Assembly: GCA_947579665.1 (NCBI GenBank)
Contig: OX388345.1
Span: 30,161,849-30,225,848 of the forward strand
DNA: 64,000 nucleotides
Reading direction: 5' to 3'
Origin: Sympetrum striolatum
Lineage: Eukaryota; Arthropoda; Insecta; Odonata; Libellulidae
The position numbers were made by a program, and so were the translations under genes. The stretch's first letter is position 1. Every line of letters starts with the position of its first letter. Positions 47,801 through 59,638 of the stretch are shown here, piece after piece. The notes under the pieces were generated by a model. That model did no database searches and was not told the DNA's origin. It saw only the letters and a list, made by a program, of their open reading frames with translations.

Positions 47801-50800
47801 CATTATGTATATTTGACTGTCCTACCTCTCACGTACAATTTTATTTTTAATCAGAAAAAAATTGTTCTTGACCTCTTAAACTGCTTGTATTCTTTCTAAT
47901 TAGCTCTTTCTATAGAATTTATAATCATCAATTCATGTGTATTAACATTATAAATATATATAGTACTCAGTGTATGATTATAATCAAATTATCTTACAAT
48001 TATTTTAAGAGACTCTAAGCGTTTTTGGATTTTTTCTGGCTCCTATAACTTTTCTATCGATATTAATTTTCGTTGTATAGAATTTTTCCTCGAAATACAA
48101 TCTAGTGATTTTATGCTATGTTTAGGTACAAATGAAGGTAAATCTGACGCAATAGGCGACTTAGGAGATTATTCATCTAAATTGGGCAGAAATTGGAATA
48201 TCCAGTGGGTGCTCATTATAAATCCCGTTCAAAGTAAAAGGCAACGGATGGAATCACAGATGTGGGATTCGAATGGAAAAATAGAGCCAAAAAACCAATA
48301 ATAGCTCAACGAGGATTAAGGAAATTCCGTTTGAGGCATCTAACTCAAAGCACTTCGGAAAATTAATCAACGGTAATTTAGGACGATATTCGATATCTAC
48401 TGGAAAGAGTCCAAAGTAATTAAAAATGATGTATCATGTAAACCATGAGCTGATTCATAGTCACTTGTATTTTTACTTTGGTAAATGTAATAATGTAGTG
48501 CAAGATTATGCAACATAGTCGTAAGTAGAGGTAACATGTGAGTACTTTAACTATTTGTCTAAGGCTAAAATCATTAAATGGCATGACGTAAAATATATAA
48601 CAGCAGATCGGTTAGTTTATTAATTTTATATCCTTTGGGACTAAACATAATTAATCATTTTAAAGAGAAATCTGACGATACAATGTTTAATATATATTTA
48701 TAAAAATCATTTCCTAGACTCAGTCTGAAAAATAATGTTTGACTGATCTCTATGCCATTAAGAGTACATCGACCAAATCACATATGATTTTGGTATTAAA
48801 ATAAAAGCTAAAAACAGTGATTAAGCAGGAATGTTTTTCAAATCATTAGATACGTTAAAATAATGTAAGGATTTAAATCAAAAATTCATATATACAGCCA
48901 TGTACTGATGAAATCTTTAAAACATTAATGAAAATTATTTCACAGTTTCGGTATAAAAAACAAACTTTGACTAATCTCCTCTCCAAAGACGTTAGTTATT
49001 ATTATTGGTAATATCAAGTGCAAAACAACCAAATCGTACTTGATTATGATGTTTAGATGACCTGAAATAATTTCGAAACCATTGATAGAGATATTTATAC
49101 TGATGGAAAATTAAAACTACAAATATTAAATTATATAAAAAAGAGTATAAATGAAATATGGGGAATTAGGAGTAAAAATCTAATAGAAGGCCTGAGAATT
49201 GGAAGGTACCAAGAAAAGACCGCTTGGACAGCCAATAGATACTGCAAGAGATATTCAAATGTGTGCCACATAGTGGATGAAAAAGAAACATCAATCATTC
49301 CCGCAGAAAAGCGTCAGCGCAAAAAGGGTATAGAGCGTCCGCATTGAACGCGTTAGTTCGTATTTTTTTTCTCCACTGGATTCCTTCGCACGACAATCGC
49401 TCGAATCGTCTCCTCCACACATCCAGTGGAAACAAACAGCCTTCGCCAATTCCCAAGAATTTGCGATTCGCTTCCGAAACATTCCCGTTTCCCCGGAGGA
49501 AGCAGAAAAATGGAAGGAATGGAAAAATAGAGGAAAATAAACTTGCCACTTATCTTTCTTTCGCAAGTGGAAGGGACTAATGGATTCTTTACTCTTTTTC
49601 GCCTTGAGGAGTAGAGATTTATGGACAGAGAAAACCCTTTAGTTATTTCCTACTACCCCGAAGGCGGATAATGCCAAATAGGGGAAAAACTAAGGCCCTT
49701 TAGGTTGCTTTGGAAGCAAAACTTTAACTCGACGTTTTTAACACGTCTCCTTTGGCAGGGGAAGGTTTCGAAGAGGACCTGCAAAACATATAGCGTATTT
49801 CTAAGAAGAGTTAAACTCCAATACGCAGTAGTGGGAAGAGAGGAAGGAGAGATTTTGGTTTCAGATTACGTTAGAAGGGAAAGCTGGTAAAATTCCATAA
49901 ATTTGTGAAATATCTACGTAAAGAAAGCCGTAAAGTCGATCTTTGTATCATTACACAAAAGTACTAGCTTTAAAGGGAAACATGAATTGCGGTGTATAAT
50001 GCGTTTCGAATATTCCTACCGTTTATTTTCATCAACTAATTAATAAACAATTAATTAAATGATAATTAGATCTAACTCCAACGGACATGATTTCCGTCGA
50101 GTGTAAATTTTAATTCTAATAAAATGCATATTCCATAACTAATGCAAATATCACCCAAAGGTTTAATCTTGTTTCATGAGACGTAATTGAAATGCAAATT
50201 AGCATAATTTGAAACGAAGGCTTTCGAGTGAAATAATTTGTTTTAGAAATAGCTTGCCTTCATGTGCTATGTTTAAACTTATTTATTTTAATTTTAGAAA
50301 GAATTTCCACTGCAGGAAAATACCCTCAAAAGAAGGGGAGGTGAAAAACGTGCGAAATCTACATATAGAAAACTAAATTTAAATATGGTAGCAGATAAAA
50401 GTGCTATATAAGACAAGAAAAAAAGAAAGTCATTAGAATATACAAGAAAGAGCAAGTTATAACATATTAACACAAAATTATTAACATATTATAACAAATT
50501 AATATAAAATTATCTGACTGGTTTAAGCTTAATATCGTTTAAATAACAATTATAAAAAACAAAATTAAGCTGTTTCTGCTAACAGGTACACTTTATTTTC
50601 AAAAGCAATATCATTAATAATATTCTAAATTACTAATATTCTCTCATTTTAAATAGGTATTGTATTTCTTAACATGAAAAATGTTCAATCCTGTCGAATT
50701 TGCGTCGCAATAATTAAATTGTTTCCTAAAGGTAACTTATCAGGCCCATCCTACACTGTTATCAAAGTTCAGGTGAGAAATCTATAGGAATAGGAGACCA

Positions 50801-51630
50801 TAATTACTCCCTCATGCGCACATTGCACTTATTAATTGTTAAAATAAAATAAAATAAAATAAAATAAAGATATATGGTACAAAATTGTTATATTAATCTT
50901 ATAACCGTAGTTTGAATGAATCAAACAGAGAGAATGGAATAAAAAATATTTTTATGAACTTTCTCTCCAGGAAATGCACACTCTATATTCTCTTGTTTAC
51001 CGAATTAAAGCCTATTTTTGATCCCCTATCAATGGTTTTGCCATCATAAAACATTCATCCACAACGTGTATATACTACATTAATTTCTCCTCCATTTCAC
51101 CTTTTCCCGAATGAATGACTGTCAGTTTACGCGACCGCCCTTGAGGCCCCTACAAACGGACACGCAAAAGCACTGACACATTTTGATTACCAAAGGGTCT
51201 GTTAGAAACAGTGTTTGTCGAACGAATGCAATTAAGAATTTGGAGAAAATAGATAGCAATCGTCAAGCACGGAAATGTCGAGTGAGAAAATCTCATTTAA
51301 TTCATTCCGTGTTAAGGCAATGGAATGGAGTTAGCAGTAATATCGAAGTCGTGCTCACCTGGAAATAATTCACATTTGAGAGGAATGGAATCCTATTAAT
51401 GCCGAGCAGAGATTTCAGATTATTTCCTATACTTTCGTCGCGTGATAAAATAACAAATATTCCTCATTTTCTTTCGATTCCGTATGAGTGGACGTGAATA
51501 TATTAACCCTGAGAATATAGATAAGCAACTTGGCGTTACAGCAGGATTACCGAAGGAAATTTAAAATTTTCAATGAAGATTAGTTATCACGTGATGATGA
51601 CGAATCAACTCTACCGTGGACTACTACAGT
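41862..51630. other. Long non-coding stretch, no gene supported
   Basis: Nearly 10 kb. GC/CpG-richer patches: about 46380-46900 and 49290-49890; both have overlapping frames on both strands with no recognised domain. A G9 run lies at about 42529-42537. An AAAAT pentanucleotide repeat of about five and a half units is at 50841-50868. The 139-codon frame 45655-46074 is AT-rich with no recognised domain. One exon-like segment at 43332-43391 (minus) is entered separately. Confidence 0.4.
43332..43391 (-). other. Possible 60-nt internal exon
   Basis: On the minus strand a pyrimidine-rich tract CAATTTCTTCTTTTTCAG is followed by 60 nt that are open and read VSTRKAIHDCVNEYLQFGGT, then by GTAATT, an acceptable donor. 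The exon would be in phase at both ends. The peptide has low-bias composition, unlike the AT-driven ORFs around it. I do not recognise the protein. A complication is that the segment itself starts GTGAGT, so the same AG/GT border could instead be a donor (CAG/GTGAGT). Same strand as the exon-like segment at 9483-9537; linkage is not shown. Confidence 0.25.
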
Positions 51631-51631
51631 A

Positions 51632-52203
51632 GTAGTACGTGCATTCAAGTTATAACACCTCCGATTTTTTTCTCACAAACTAATCTCAGGCAAACTGTGA
51701 AACTTCTGTCACTTCTTGACGTAATCTTTCTGCAGCGGTAAACATTTTCCACAACGACGATGCCATGATTCCATGACCGCTACAAACGCTTCTTCAGGGG
51801 TCTGCTTTGACCACTGGAAAATCGCTGAGGCAAATGCAGTACGTCTAGTGAATGTGCGACCACGAAGAGTTTCTTTCATCGTTGGAAAAAAAAAGATCAC
51901 ATCCATGACACCATCACCTCATGTCTCACTCAGCTGGCGATGCATTTTAAACGGTGGCACAGCATGCAAATCGAGAAAAAGAATGATTACACACCGTTCT
52001 TGTACTGAGAACGTCGTCATTTTGAAGTATCAACAACATTCCTAACTCTATCTGCTGCCACAGAAATTCTATGAGCTGTACAGTACTGAAATCTTTATCA
52101 CAAATTTACAATGAGTGTGCGCGTATTTTAAAGGAAAACTACATGTTTCTATCAGTAGCCAGTTCTGAGAAAACAAATCGGAGGTGAATGCACGACTTAG
52201 TAT
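51632..52203 (-). mobile_element. Internally deleted mariner element 2
   Basis: Inverted ends share CGTGCATTCA and CACCTCCGATTT; the left end has about ten extra bases between the two blocks (right end in reverse complement: GTCGTGCATTCACCTCCGAT). Exact outer limits are uncertain by a few bases. Between them lies a minus-strand frame joining the N-terminal and C-terminal regions of a mariner transposase with the catalytic centre deleted. About 570 bp remain of an expected 1.3 kb. Ends and protein differ from the mariner at 23555-24077, so this is a separate family. Confidence 0.8.
51709..52020 (-). pseudogene. Mariner transposase with catalytic centre deleted, one stop
   Basis: The frame starts ATG at 52020: MTTFSVQERCVIILFLDLHA, then MHRQLSET (N-terminal helix-turn-helix region as in mariners), a TGA at codon 34, GDGVMDVIFFFP, then directly the C-terminal region: TLRGRTFTRRTAFASAIFQW, TPEEAFVAVMESWHRRCGKC and LQKDYVKK at the stop. 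The final segment corresponds to the LQGDYVEK end typical of mariners. The residues carrying DD34D are missing between codons 40 and 50. 104 codons remain of about 345. Neither binding nor cutting activity is expected from this frame because of the stop. Confidence 0.8.
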
Positions 52204-52414
52204 GGCAGCTTGTTTATTATTATATTATATCGCATATAATATACTATATATTATTATACTGTATCATAAAAATGTTACAATTGGACTAATCGTCCGTTGG
52301 CAACACATATTACATATGTTATACATAATATTATATATCCTATCAGTAATATTTTTAATACGAAAATTCACATATTCACAATTCTATCAAATACTTCCCT
52401 TCCTTCATACTACA
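52204..52414. other. AT-rich spacer
   Basis: Short low-complexity stretch of TATTATA-type repeats (about 52214-52265). No gene. Confidence 0.5.
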
Positions 52415-52800
52415 GGTTTTTTCAGGGTTCCCAGTAGGCCTTCACGGCTACCGTTGCGGTCCCGGGGACAAGTCCCCACCATACATCACCCTACCAGGCA
52501 ATCCCCTACTCCACCTGTACTCGTCAACGTCAAGCTCACTCATCCTTAATATTTTTACCCAATCTTTTTACAAACTCCCTACGATGTTTTGGGAAGGGCT
52601 CCAAGACTCCTGCAGGCAAACTACTCCAATCTGTAATAGCACGGTTTAGAAAGAAGAGTTTACTAATGTTTTTCTCTGTTTTATTAATTTAACTTTATGT
52701 CTATTGTTTTTCTGCCTTGAAACTTTCCATAGTGACTTTATAATATTATTCCTCTAACGATTTAACTCCTGTGTATACTTTTATTTATTTATATACTATA
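52415..52800 (-). mobile_element. Decayed LINE 3' end (non-LTR reverse transcriptase C-terminus)
   Basis: On the minus strand one frame reads RQKNNRHKVKLIKQRKTLVN (about 52735 down to 52650), and after a frameshift a second reads FFLNRAITDWSSLPAGVLEP and FPKHRREFVKRLGKNIKDE, with a stop at 52536-52538. 'FFxNRxIxDWNSLP...' close to the C-terminus is characteristic of CR1/Jockey-type polymerases. A ~120-nt GC-rich tail with GACTTGTCCCCGGGACCGCA follows. It differs from both other LINEs in the window, so it is a third family. No catalytic part remains. Confidence 0.7.
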
Positions 52801-52957
52801 TTTACTATCCCTTCTCATTCTTCGATGTTTAAGATGAAATAAATAACGACTTGCTTAGGATAGAACGCATATTGAAAGCATGTAGGATTAAGAATGAAAG
52901 TAATACCTAGTACTTTCATCATTATAAATTAATCTCTCTTGAGTCACTATAACTAAT

Positions 52958-53029
52958 AGCGGACATCAATATAAAACACTATTCTTGAGTCTTGATTACT
53001 AATAATCGTGTTTCATATTGATGTCCGCT
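52958..53029. repeat. 72-nt perfect-ended hairpin
   Basis: AGCGGACATCAATATAAAAC at 52958 pairs with its inverse ending ATGTCCGCT at 53029; arms are about 24 nt with a few mismatches around a ~24-nt loop. Outer 15 bp are perfect. No coding. It could be a degenerate MITE or a structural RNA stem. Confidence 0.7.
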
Positions 53030-53109
53030 TACTTTTGCAGAAACTTTGGATGCGTGAAACATGAGTTCAATACTTAATATATCATAAGGAAGCATTACGA
53101 CATACAATG

Positions 53110-53387
53110 TAAGAAAATAAATCTGGAACACGATTGTAGATGAATTAGAGATGTAAATAATTCTAATTTCCATCTTTTAGTGTTCTGAACAGCGTTACTG
53201 CTGGTTTTCGGAAACAACGGAAATGCCCAGATTACTGGCACCCGGAAAAAAAACCATAAACCCAGCCAAGGTATGTGTTTCTTAGGAGATCATTAGTCCG
53301 GGACTTTCCGTCGTTTCCGAAAACTGGCAGCAACAAGGTAGGTAGCTATAAAAAAGACGGCCATTGCAGATTTTTAACATCTCTAAC
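53110..53387 (+). mobile_element. Leader-plus-foldback element, copy 1
   Basis: A ~34-nt leader (53110-53143, including TCTGGAACACGATTGTAGAT) is followed by a long imperfect inverted repeat: left arm about 53144-53242, right arm about 53296-53387. Both arms carry TTAGAGATGT at the outer end and GTTTTCGGAAAC(A/G)ACGGAAA toward the inside. GACATACAATG (53099-53109) and GATATAAAATG (53388-53398), 9 of 11 matching, fit a decayed target duplication. The leader is on one side only. The same leader is found at 59437-59638 and, without a foldback, near 17741 and 22562. No coding content; family not recognised. Confidence 0.6.
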
Positions 53388-53398
53388 GATATAAAATG

Positions 53399-55366
53399 CT
53401 ATTACTATTCCATTTCTAGATTTTGCATAACCTGATCCTACACTCTGGCTTAGCTAAGGCGTAAAAACTATCGGCAACGCGCTCTGAAATGGAATAAAAT
53501 AAACTATGAATAAGATTCAGTGTGCATCCAGACGAAGATAATCTAACAAGGAACGTCTTTATAAACGAAAACCAATAAATTTAAGAGTTGGCTCATAAAA
53601 ATCGCTTTCCCGATAATTCGATTCCGATTCCATTCCAATACTTTCACTTATCCGTACTTATGAGAGAGAAAGGCAAAGAGGATTCCTTCATCGCCTCGCT
53701 GAATTGAAGGAAATTAGGTCTTTCTCTTCATTCCGATGGAAAACTCCAGCGGAAAAGGTCGCATTTTATGAGATGCTGTGTTTCTCTCATAAACGGATTC
53801 CTGCCTCATCTTTATTTAGTCCTCGAGTTTCGAATTTCGAAGATGCAATTCCTCCGCCCATTCCTCCCGAAGGGGATTGAAACTCGTCTGTTTGAAGAAG
53901 AGAAACGGACCCTAATTGCCGCCCTTTCCAATTCTTCGCTCTTGAAAGCCGGATCATAGTGCCCGTCTTAATTTGATATCCTCTAATAATTTGCCGGTTT
54001 GTGAATAGACGGGACCGGTATTTTCTCCACGGAAAGGGATGGGGTGGAAAAGGTCACATTCTCTTAATGTAGAATTCGGGATTAAGGCTTTGATAGAGCT
54101 TTTAAATAATGAATTCGTTAAATAGAGTTTAATTGGCGAATCGAGGGCATAATTTTTGAAGACGAAAATGAGTTTATGAGGAATTGAATCAGAGATTAAT
54201 ATATAATGGAAATAGAATCTGTGTATTTTTTACATTAACCTTTTGCAAAAGTTTGTAGTATGTCACTCTGGGGTCATCAATAGAAAGTCCAAGTTTTTAT
54301 AATCATTCCAAATATTTTTTTATGTATACGGTTGATGAAGCTAAGCTCGAGTATACAGTTAAAAAGTATTTGTGTTATTGAACGGGAGATAAAAATTGAC
54401 TCAGTTACTTTTACAACTTAAAATTACTTATCTTTACTTAAAATGTAATTTTATGGATTGAATGAAACTTCAAGCCACACTGTATTCAAACAGTACAATC
54501 ACACAATCTTCGCCTGTCATCTCTTATAAAATCTATCAGATAAAAAATTGCGTAGAAAGGTTCATGTATGTATCTAAGATAAACAAAACCTCAGCTACAG
54601 TGACGTCTTAAGCTGATAAAGGTTAGTTAATAAAGTTAACACAAATATTCAGTCAGATTCCCGTTTCACAATAATCTATATGAATAAATCAATGGTTTTG
54701 CCACAGAGGAGTGAGTAAATGCTTTACTATTTGAGTACCTTCTATATTATGTATGTGGAAGACCTATGGAATGACCAGCAATTGCAATAGCATTATCTCA
54801 TTCCTACAGTTTTTATTATTACTTACATCCTACATTGAAAACCAATTTTCCGTAAACCGAAAGCATTATATTTAAAAAATTTTCGTGGACATAATTTACA
54901 GAAAATGCAGCAAACGACTGAAAGCTCATTGCTGCACATTATGAAAATTCACTCAAGCGTTTATACGAAGTTTTCCAATTTTTATCGGCAAACTTGAGAT
55001 TGTAGGTATCTCTTGTGGACAAGAGTCAATAACATCCCCCTCCTCAGTAAATATACAGTTTATCCCTTCATATTTACGGTCCCCTTCTGTAACCTCCTGA
55101 TAAGAGTTCCTTCTTCAACTTCTATTGGAAAACCTTCTTTTGGCCTTTCTATTTGTCTTTTCCATCGTTCACATCATTCCTTCTCCGATTCTTAAAGCCA
55201 TTTCTCTTACTTTTAAAAGGGGGCGTTTTCAGCTCCTTCACCAATGGTTTTGCAGTCATTCCAATATACTATTATTATTAATACGAATCAGTTATATTGT
55301 ACACATATAAATAAAATCTCAACGGAATGGGGAGTGACTTTGTGGTATTTCATGATCATGACTCAG
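53399..55366. other. No gene recognised; CpG-richer patch
   Basis: 53590-54070 is GC-richer with a 63-codon frame (53768-53959) of no recognised family. The remainder is AT-rich. A pyrimidine-rich stretch at about 55030-55210 gives Phe/Ser/Leu-rich frames by composition. Confidence 0.4.
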
Positions 55367-55603
55367 TGGTGGATAAAATGAAAAATCGCTTTTCTAGAAA
55401 AACTAGTGAAATCATATTCAATATTTACTTCGCATGGTACCACATAAAAAAGGAAAGTCATAAACAAGCACAGCATGCCTCGAAGCAAGAGCGTCATTAT
55501 TAATAACTTTCTATTTTTGCTTTTTAGTGTGGTATTTTGCAAAGTGAAAATTTAATACAATCGTCCCAGTTTTTCTGGAAAAGCGGTTTTATTTTATTCA
55601 CCA
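55367..55603. repeat. Foldback repeat with ~90-bp arms
   Basis: The left arm (55367-about 55455) begins TGGTGGATAAAATGAAAAAT and includes CGCTTTTCTAGAAAAACTAG; the right arm (about 55511-55603), in reverse complement, begins TGGTGAATAAAATAAAACCG and includes CGCTTTTCCAGAAAAACTGG. Both also share a GGTACCACA/ATACCACAC-like inner part. A ~55-nt loop lies between. TAAAATCT at 55312-55319 and 55616-55623 could be a direct flank repeat, but leaves 47 nt and 12 nt unexplained. No coding content. Confidence 0.65.
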
Positions 55604-58600
55604 TTTATTTACGAGTAAAATCTGTTTGAAATTCATCTTGATGAGTGGTTAAAGCAAAGAAATTTTACAATTATAATGAATTCCATTTATAGAATTTTTT
55701 GTGTAGAATCTACAAAGACTTTTCTTCTTAATTTATCCTTGAATATTTGCTAGAGAGCTTTATGAACGTCTATGTTATTGAACGTCAAATTGTGCCTAAA
55801 AACATAAAAAAACGCTATATTTACCCTCATTTACTATTTTATTTCTTTATGTTTCACTATTATCCATAATTTATTCAAAGAAAATATTGTGCCTCAATGT
55901 CAAATTGCGTAGTACCTGACTTTATCTGTTTTCGGGTCGTTAACTCAATATTGTTGTCCTTACTTAAAAATTTCATCTCCAAAATTTCTAAATTAGACTC
56001 GTGCATGACACTCAATCCGCTCTCTGTATCTCGTAAGAGATTAGATGCTTTTGTGTTTCTGCAATGACGGAATTCTACTGAAATATATACGCCTTCATTA
56101 TCTTTATCCACGCTCTAAAGCATTGTCTCCATGACATACTCCATGAAATCTTACCGTGACTTGATACCATCCGTTTGATTCCTTGAATTGTATTTCCGTT
56201 CTTTTGGTATATTAGAGGAGGAAGAATAGAAATCGGAAAGGAGTATTGCGGCATATGAATTAGGTAAATTTCCTTAATGTATCATATATTCTTTCTCTGT
56301 AACCTGGCATGCCTATACCGCGTTGCAGTGTTTGGTTAAGTGATCTTTGAAGAGAAGAGATTATGACCAATTCTCTTGTTATTAAGGTCACAAGGTTATT
56401 ACCGACTAAAATTAAGTCTTTTTTGTAGAATCCCTGTGTTATATGTGATAAATAAAGATTTGTAGTTGTTTACTGTCATATTTTACTTTCTGAGGTGCAA
56501 AGTAAATAAGAAATACGCATAAGAGACTATGGTTTACGTATTTCTCTGCTATGCGGAACTTAATTTCTTTTTATGGGTTTCCATAATTTACTATCCGAAG
56601 CGGATTAAATTCATCTATACGACTTGTATAAAACACAAAGGAGTGGAATATATAAAACATAGAGATTTTATAAAGCTCCTAAACCTATTATAGGAGAAAT
56701 CTTCACACATAATCTTTTTTACGAACACAACATTTTCACAACAGCAACTTTTGCGACTTGAAGGCAAAACTTATTTGTTACAAGCAAACGGTTATCGTAA
56801 TTTCTAATGCTTTCTGAAAAAATTCGTACAGAGCCATTTATGAAATTAATGGCTTGATAATGTTGATTAATTATTGGAATTTTCTCAGCATAATTGGAAG
56901 GGACTTTCAGCTGAGGTACCGCAGACCATGATTTCGAATATCAATAATGCTCGAAGGGGTTTCTTGGTAAAACTAACTTCCCCGACCTCTACTTTTTGAT
57001 CATTTACCGAGGGATAAAAGTGTGAACCCTAAAGGGCAGAGGTTTCTTCGGCAAGCGTTGATGGGGAAATAGCGGGGGAGTAATCTTTGCGATCAATTAA
57101 ACTAAAAAGTTAGAGAGAGGATGAAGGCGGAAATATGGTGTGAGAGGAACTGCGAAAGTTCAACGATAACGAAATTGAGCTCCAGGAGAAATTTACTCGA
57201 CAAGGCATTTTTTCCCAATAAAAGGATAAGCGTACCTGCGTATCGTACAAGAAGGGTGGGCGACGAAAGAAAATCTGATTACGCCCCCCGGTGTTGCAAT
57301 ATTGGATATTTGGGAATATGAGCCCCTCATCTTTCAAAACAGCCAAGATATAGCTATTCGTATCAGAAGCGAAGCTGCTATGTATCAAATTGTTACGTGA
57401 TATTGCTATTAATTCCAAAATCTAAATTCCTATGAATCAAACTGTTAGATGGTATAGCAATTAGGACAAGAAGCTAGACACCTTTATATATCAAATCGTT
57501 ACGTTATGACACGTATTTATGAGCCATTTTTTGTGTTGTTAAAATATGGTATCGCTTTATATATCAGAAATCCAATCGAAAGAAAAAAAATCAAGCATTT
57601 AGAACTTTAATCGGTCAAATTTTGTTATTTCGAAAGTTGAGTACATAATGCTAGGAAGTAAATTTTAACACGTCTGTAAATGAATTAGACGATTAAAAAC
57701 TCTACAAAAGTTTATTTTCTTCTGCCCCTGAAGATGATAATTTGGCCATTGTTATTTTAGGCGAGTTTTTCTTAAATGCTTAGCAATTCGAGCCTTTCCA
57801 TTGCAACATTCTGCGGAAAGCTAAAGAAAACAAATTTTAGAGAGATTTAAACCTCTAACTACATGGGTAAATAAGAATAATAATGTATAAAACGAATAAT
57901 GTAAGTGATAGAAGAACCTACAGTTATGTAAGTCAAAGTATAATCAGATAATCCTTAGTGAACTTAATAAACGTGTAAACTAATCTTCTATTGAGAAGTA
58001 GTAGAATTTTTAAGATGTTTGAACTAGGTACAGCATTTGAATTCATTCGAAACGTACGTATGTTTTCACAGTTTACTCCTAGTTTTTCTTAATTTATATC
58101 ATATTATATTAAAAGAAGCGGTTTCTAAATAACATAATACCCTTTATTGAAGAAATAAAACTGAGATTCTATAAATCACGTTAAAATGTTAAAGTATAAC
58201 ACTTTGTTGTGTAAGGACGTCTTTAATTCGAACACTAAAATTATTTATTATTTTTCTCTACTCTTATTATTTTGTTTATTATATTATGCGAATATTTGTA
58301 AACGTACATATATATGCAATATGCATATATGAATATGCAATACTACGCAATACATTCAAGGGTATTTTATCATTAAGAATTGTTTGATATAAGTTTTTTC
58401 CTTTTGTCTTATTATTTCTCAACTTGGGAAAAAATAGTATTATAATATTAAGTTTATGATATGTCTTTCTTCTTAATGAATACGCATTTAACGAATTTAA
58501 TTTTTAATTACAGATAGCCGGACAAGATTTAATTATGTAATTGCTGGGCGACCTTAAGAACTATATATATTCTAACACGTTGATTTTATCCTTTTCGTGG

Positions 58601-59436
58601 ATGAGATTTTTACGACATCATTGACTAAAGTAATATAAATATATAATAACAAGAAAATTGCTTCAAACTGCTTCAATTATTTTCAGAGCATGATCAATAG
58701 TCACGGCTAACGAGGAAGTCAAACAAGGATAAACTACGTAGCACTTCAATCACTAACTAGTTCCCGAAAGCAATCAAATTCGTCTGTATTCGAAAAGTGC
58801 GTCATTTTCTCTGAAATCAGCCCCTTCCTCCGCAAGGGCCCGAAATTCTTTCAAAACCCATTATACCATCAAAATTTGCAAACAGATCGCGTCGGAGAGA
58901 CCGCCGTATGGCAAAAATCGAGCCCAGGTAAAAAATAAACAGCTTCGCCGTCCCAATTAACTTCGCAGCCTTTCGAAAAAAGGCTTCCCCACACTTGATC
59001 ATCACACGAAACTTTCTCCCGTTTTTTCATTGTTTACTCGCTTTGCTCGCACTGTCACCACGCTGTGATCAATGGCGGGTGGACCGTGACTAATTTGCGA
59101 AAGTCGATGGCATTAGCAGGGAGCGCGTGCCGATTCGGGATTGTCAAAGGTATGGGGGAGTTGGACGGTGGACGTGGTACAGGATAGAGAGGGGGCGATA
59201 GGGATAGAGAATGAGCGATGAGGGGACTTAAAAGGTGTCCACGGTGAGTGGCAGTGGGTGTGGCCATGATGTTCGAATTCGCATCGTTTATTCGGTGTGT
59301 GATGGTGGAGGTTATGACGCGAACGCCAGAAGCTAACCTCGGCATCACGTACTATATTACCGTGTATACTCAACCCAACGGTAGTAAGTTTTGAGTCGTG
59401 GAAAAAGATACGCATTTAGGTATGATTACTGATGTA
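55604..59436. other. AT-rich stretch with CpG-richer patches; no gene supported
   Basis: Patches richer in G+C at about 57060-57310 and 58730-59400. Frames on both strands over them (57110-57418 minus, 57121-57321 plus, 59055-59348 and 59113-59415 minus) have no recognised domain. 58310-58360 holds ATATGCAT-type low complexity. The last 16 bases are the left target duplication of the next element. Confidence 0.4.
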
Positions 59437-59638
59437 TAGAAAGGAAAATTGGGACACGGCTGTTAAGGAATTAGAGAATAAATATCTCCAATAGCAGTAT
59501 TGGCAGCGTTCCTCTTCTCATTCCCCGGTATTCCGAGAATGCAAGAAAAAGTGCGATGTCCTTTTTTGTTTTCTCGGAATACCGGGGAATGAGACGAGGA
59601 ACGCCGACAAAGACGACTATTGGAGATTTTAAACCTCT
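59437..59638 (+). mobile_element. Leader-plus-foldback element, copy 2, with 16-bp target duplication
   Basis: A 202-bp insertion flanked by a perfect 16-bp direct repeat TATGATTACTGATGTA (59421-59436 and 59639-59654). A ~35-nt leader (AATTGGGACACGGCTGTTAA within it) precedes a near-perfect hairpin at 59484-59627: arms of 55-56 nt starting ATCTCCAATAG and containing TTCCCCGGTATTCCGAGA, with a ~33-nt loop. Beyond the hairpin, AGAGAATAAAT (left) and AGAGGTTTAAA (right, inverse) extend the pairing. Long target duplication, one-sided leader and inverted body recall the layout of the Penelope-like insertions here, but no ribozyme or protein motif is seen. Confidence 0.75.

Noticed and set aside
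59539..59571. Hammerhead ribozyme in the leader-plus-foldback elements
   Set aside because: I looked for CUGANGA with GAAAC in both arms and both orientations of the two copies and found no complete core.
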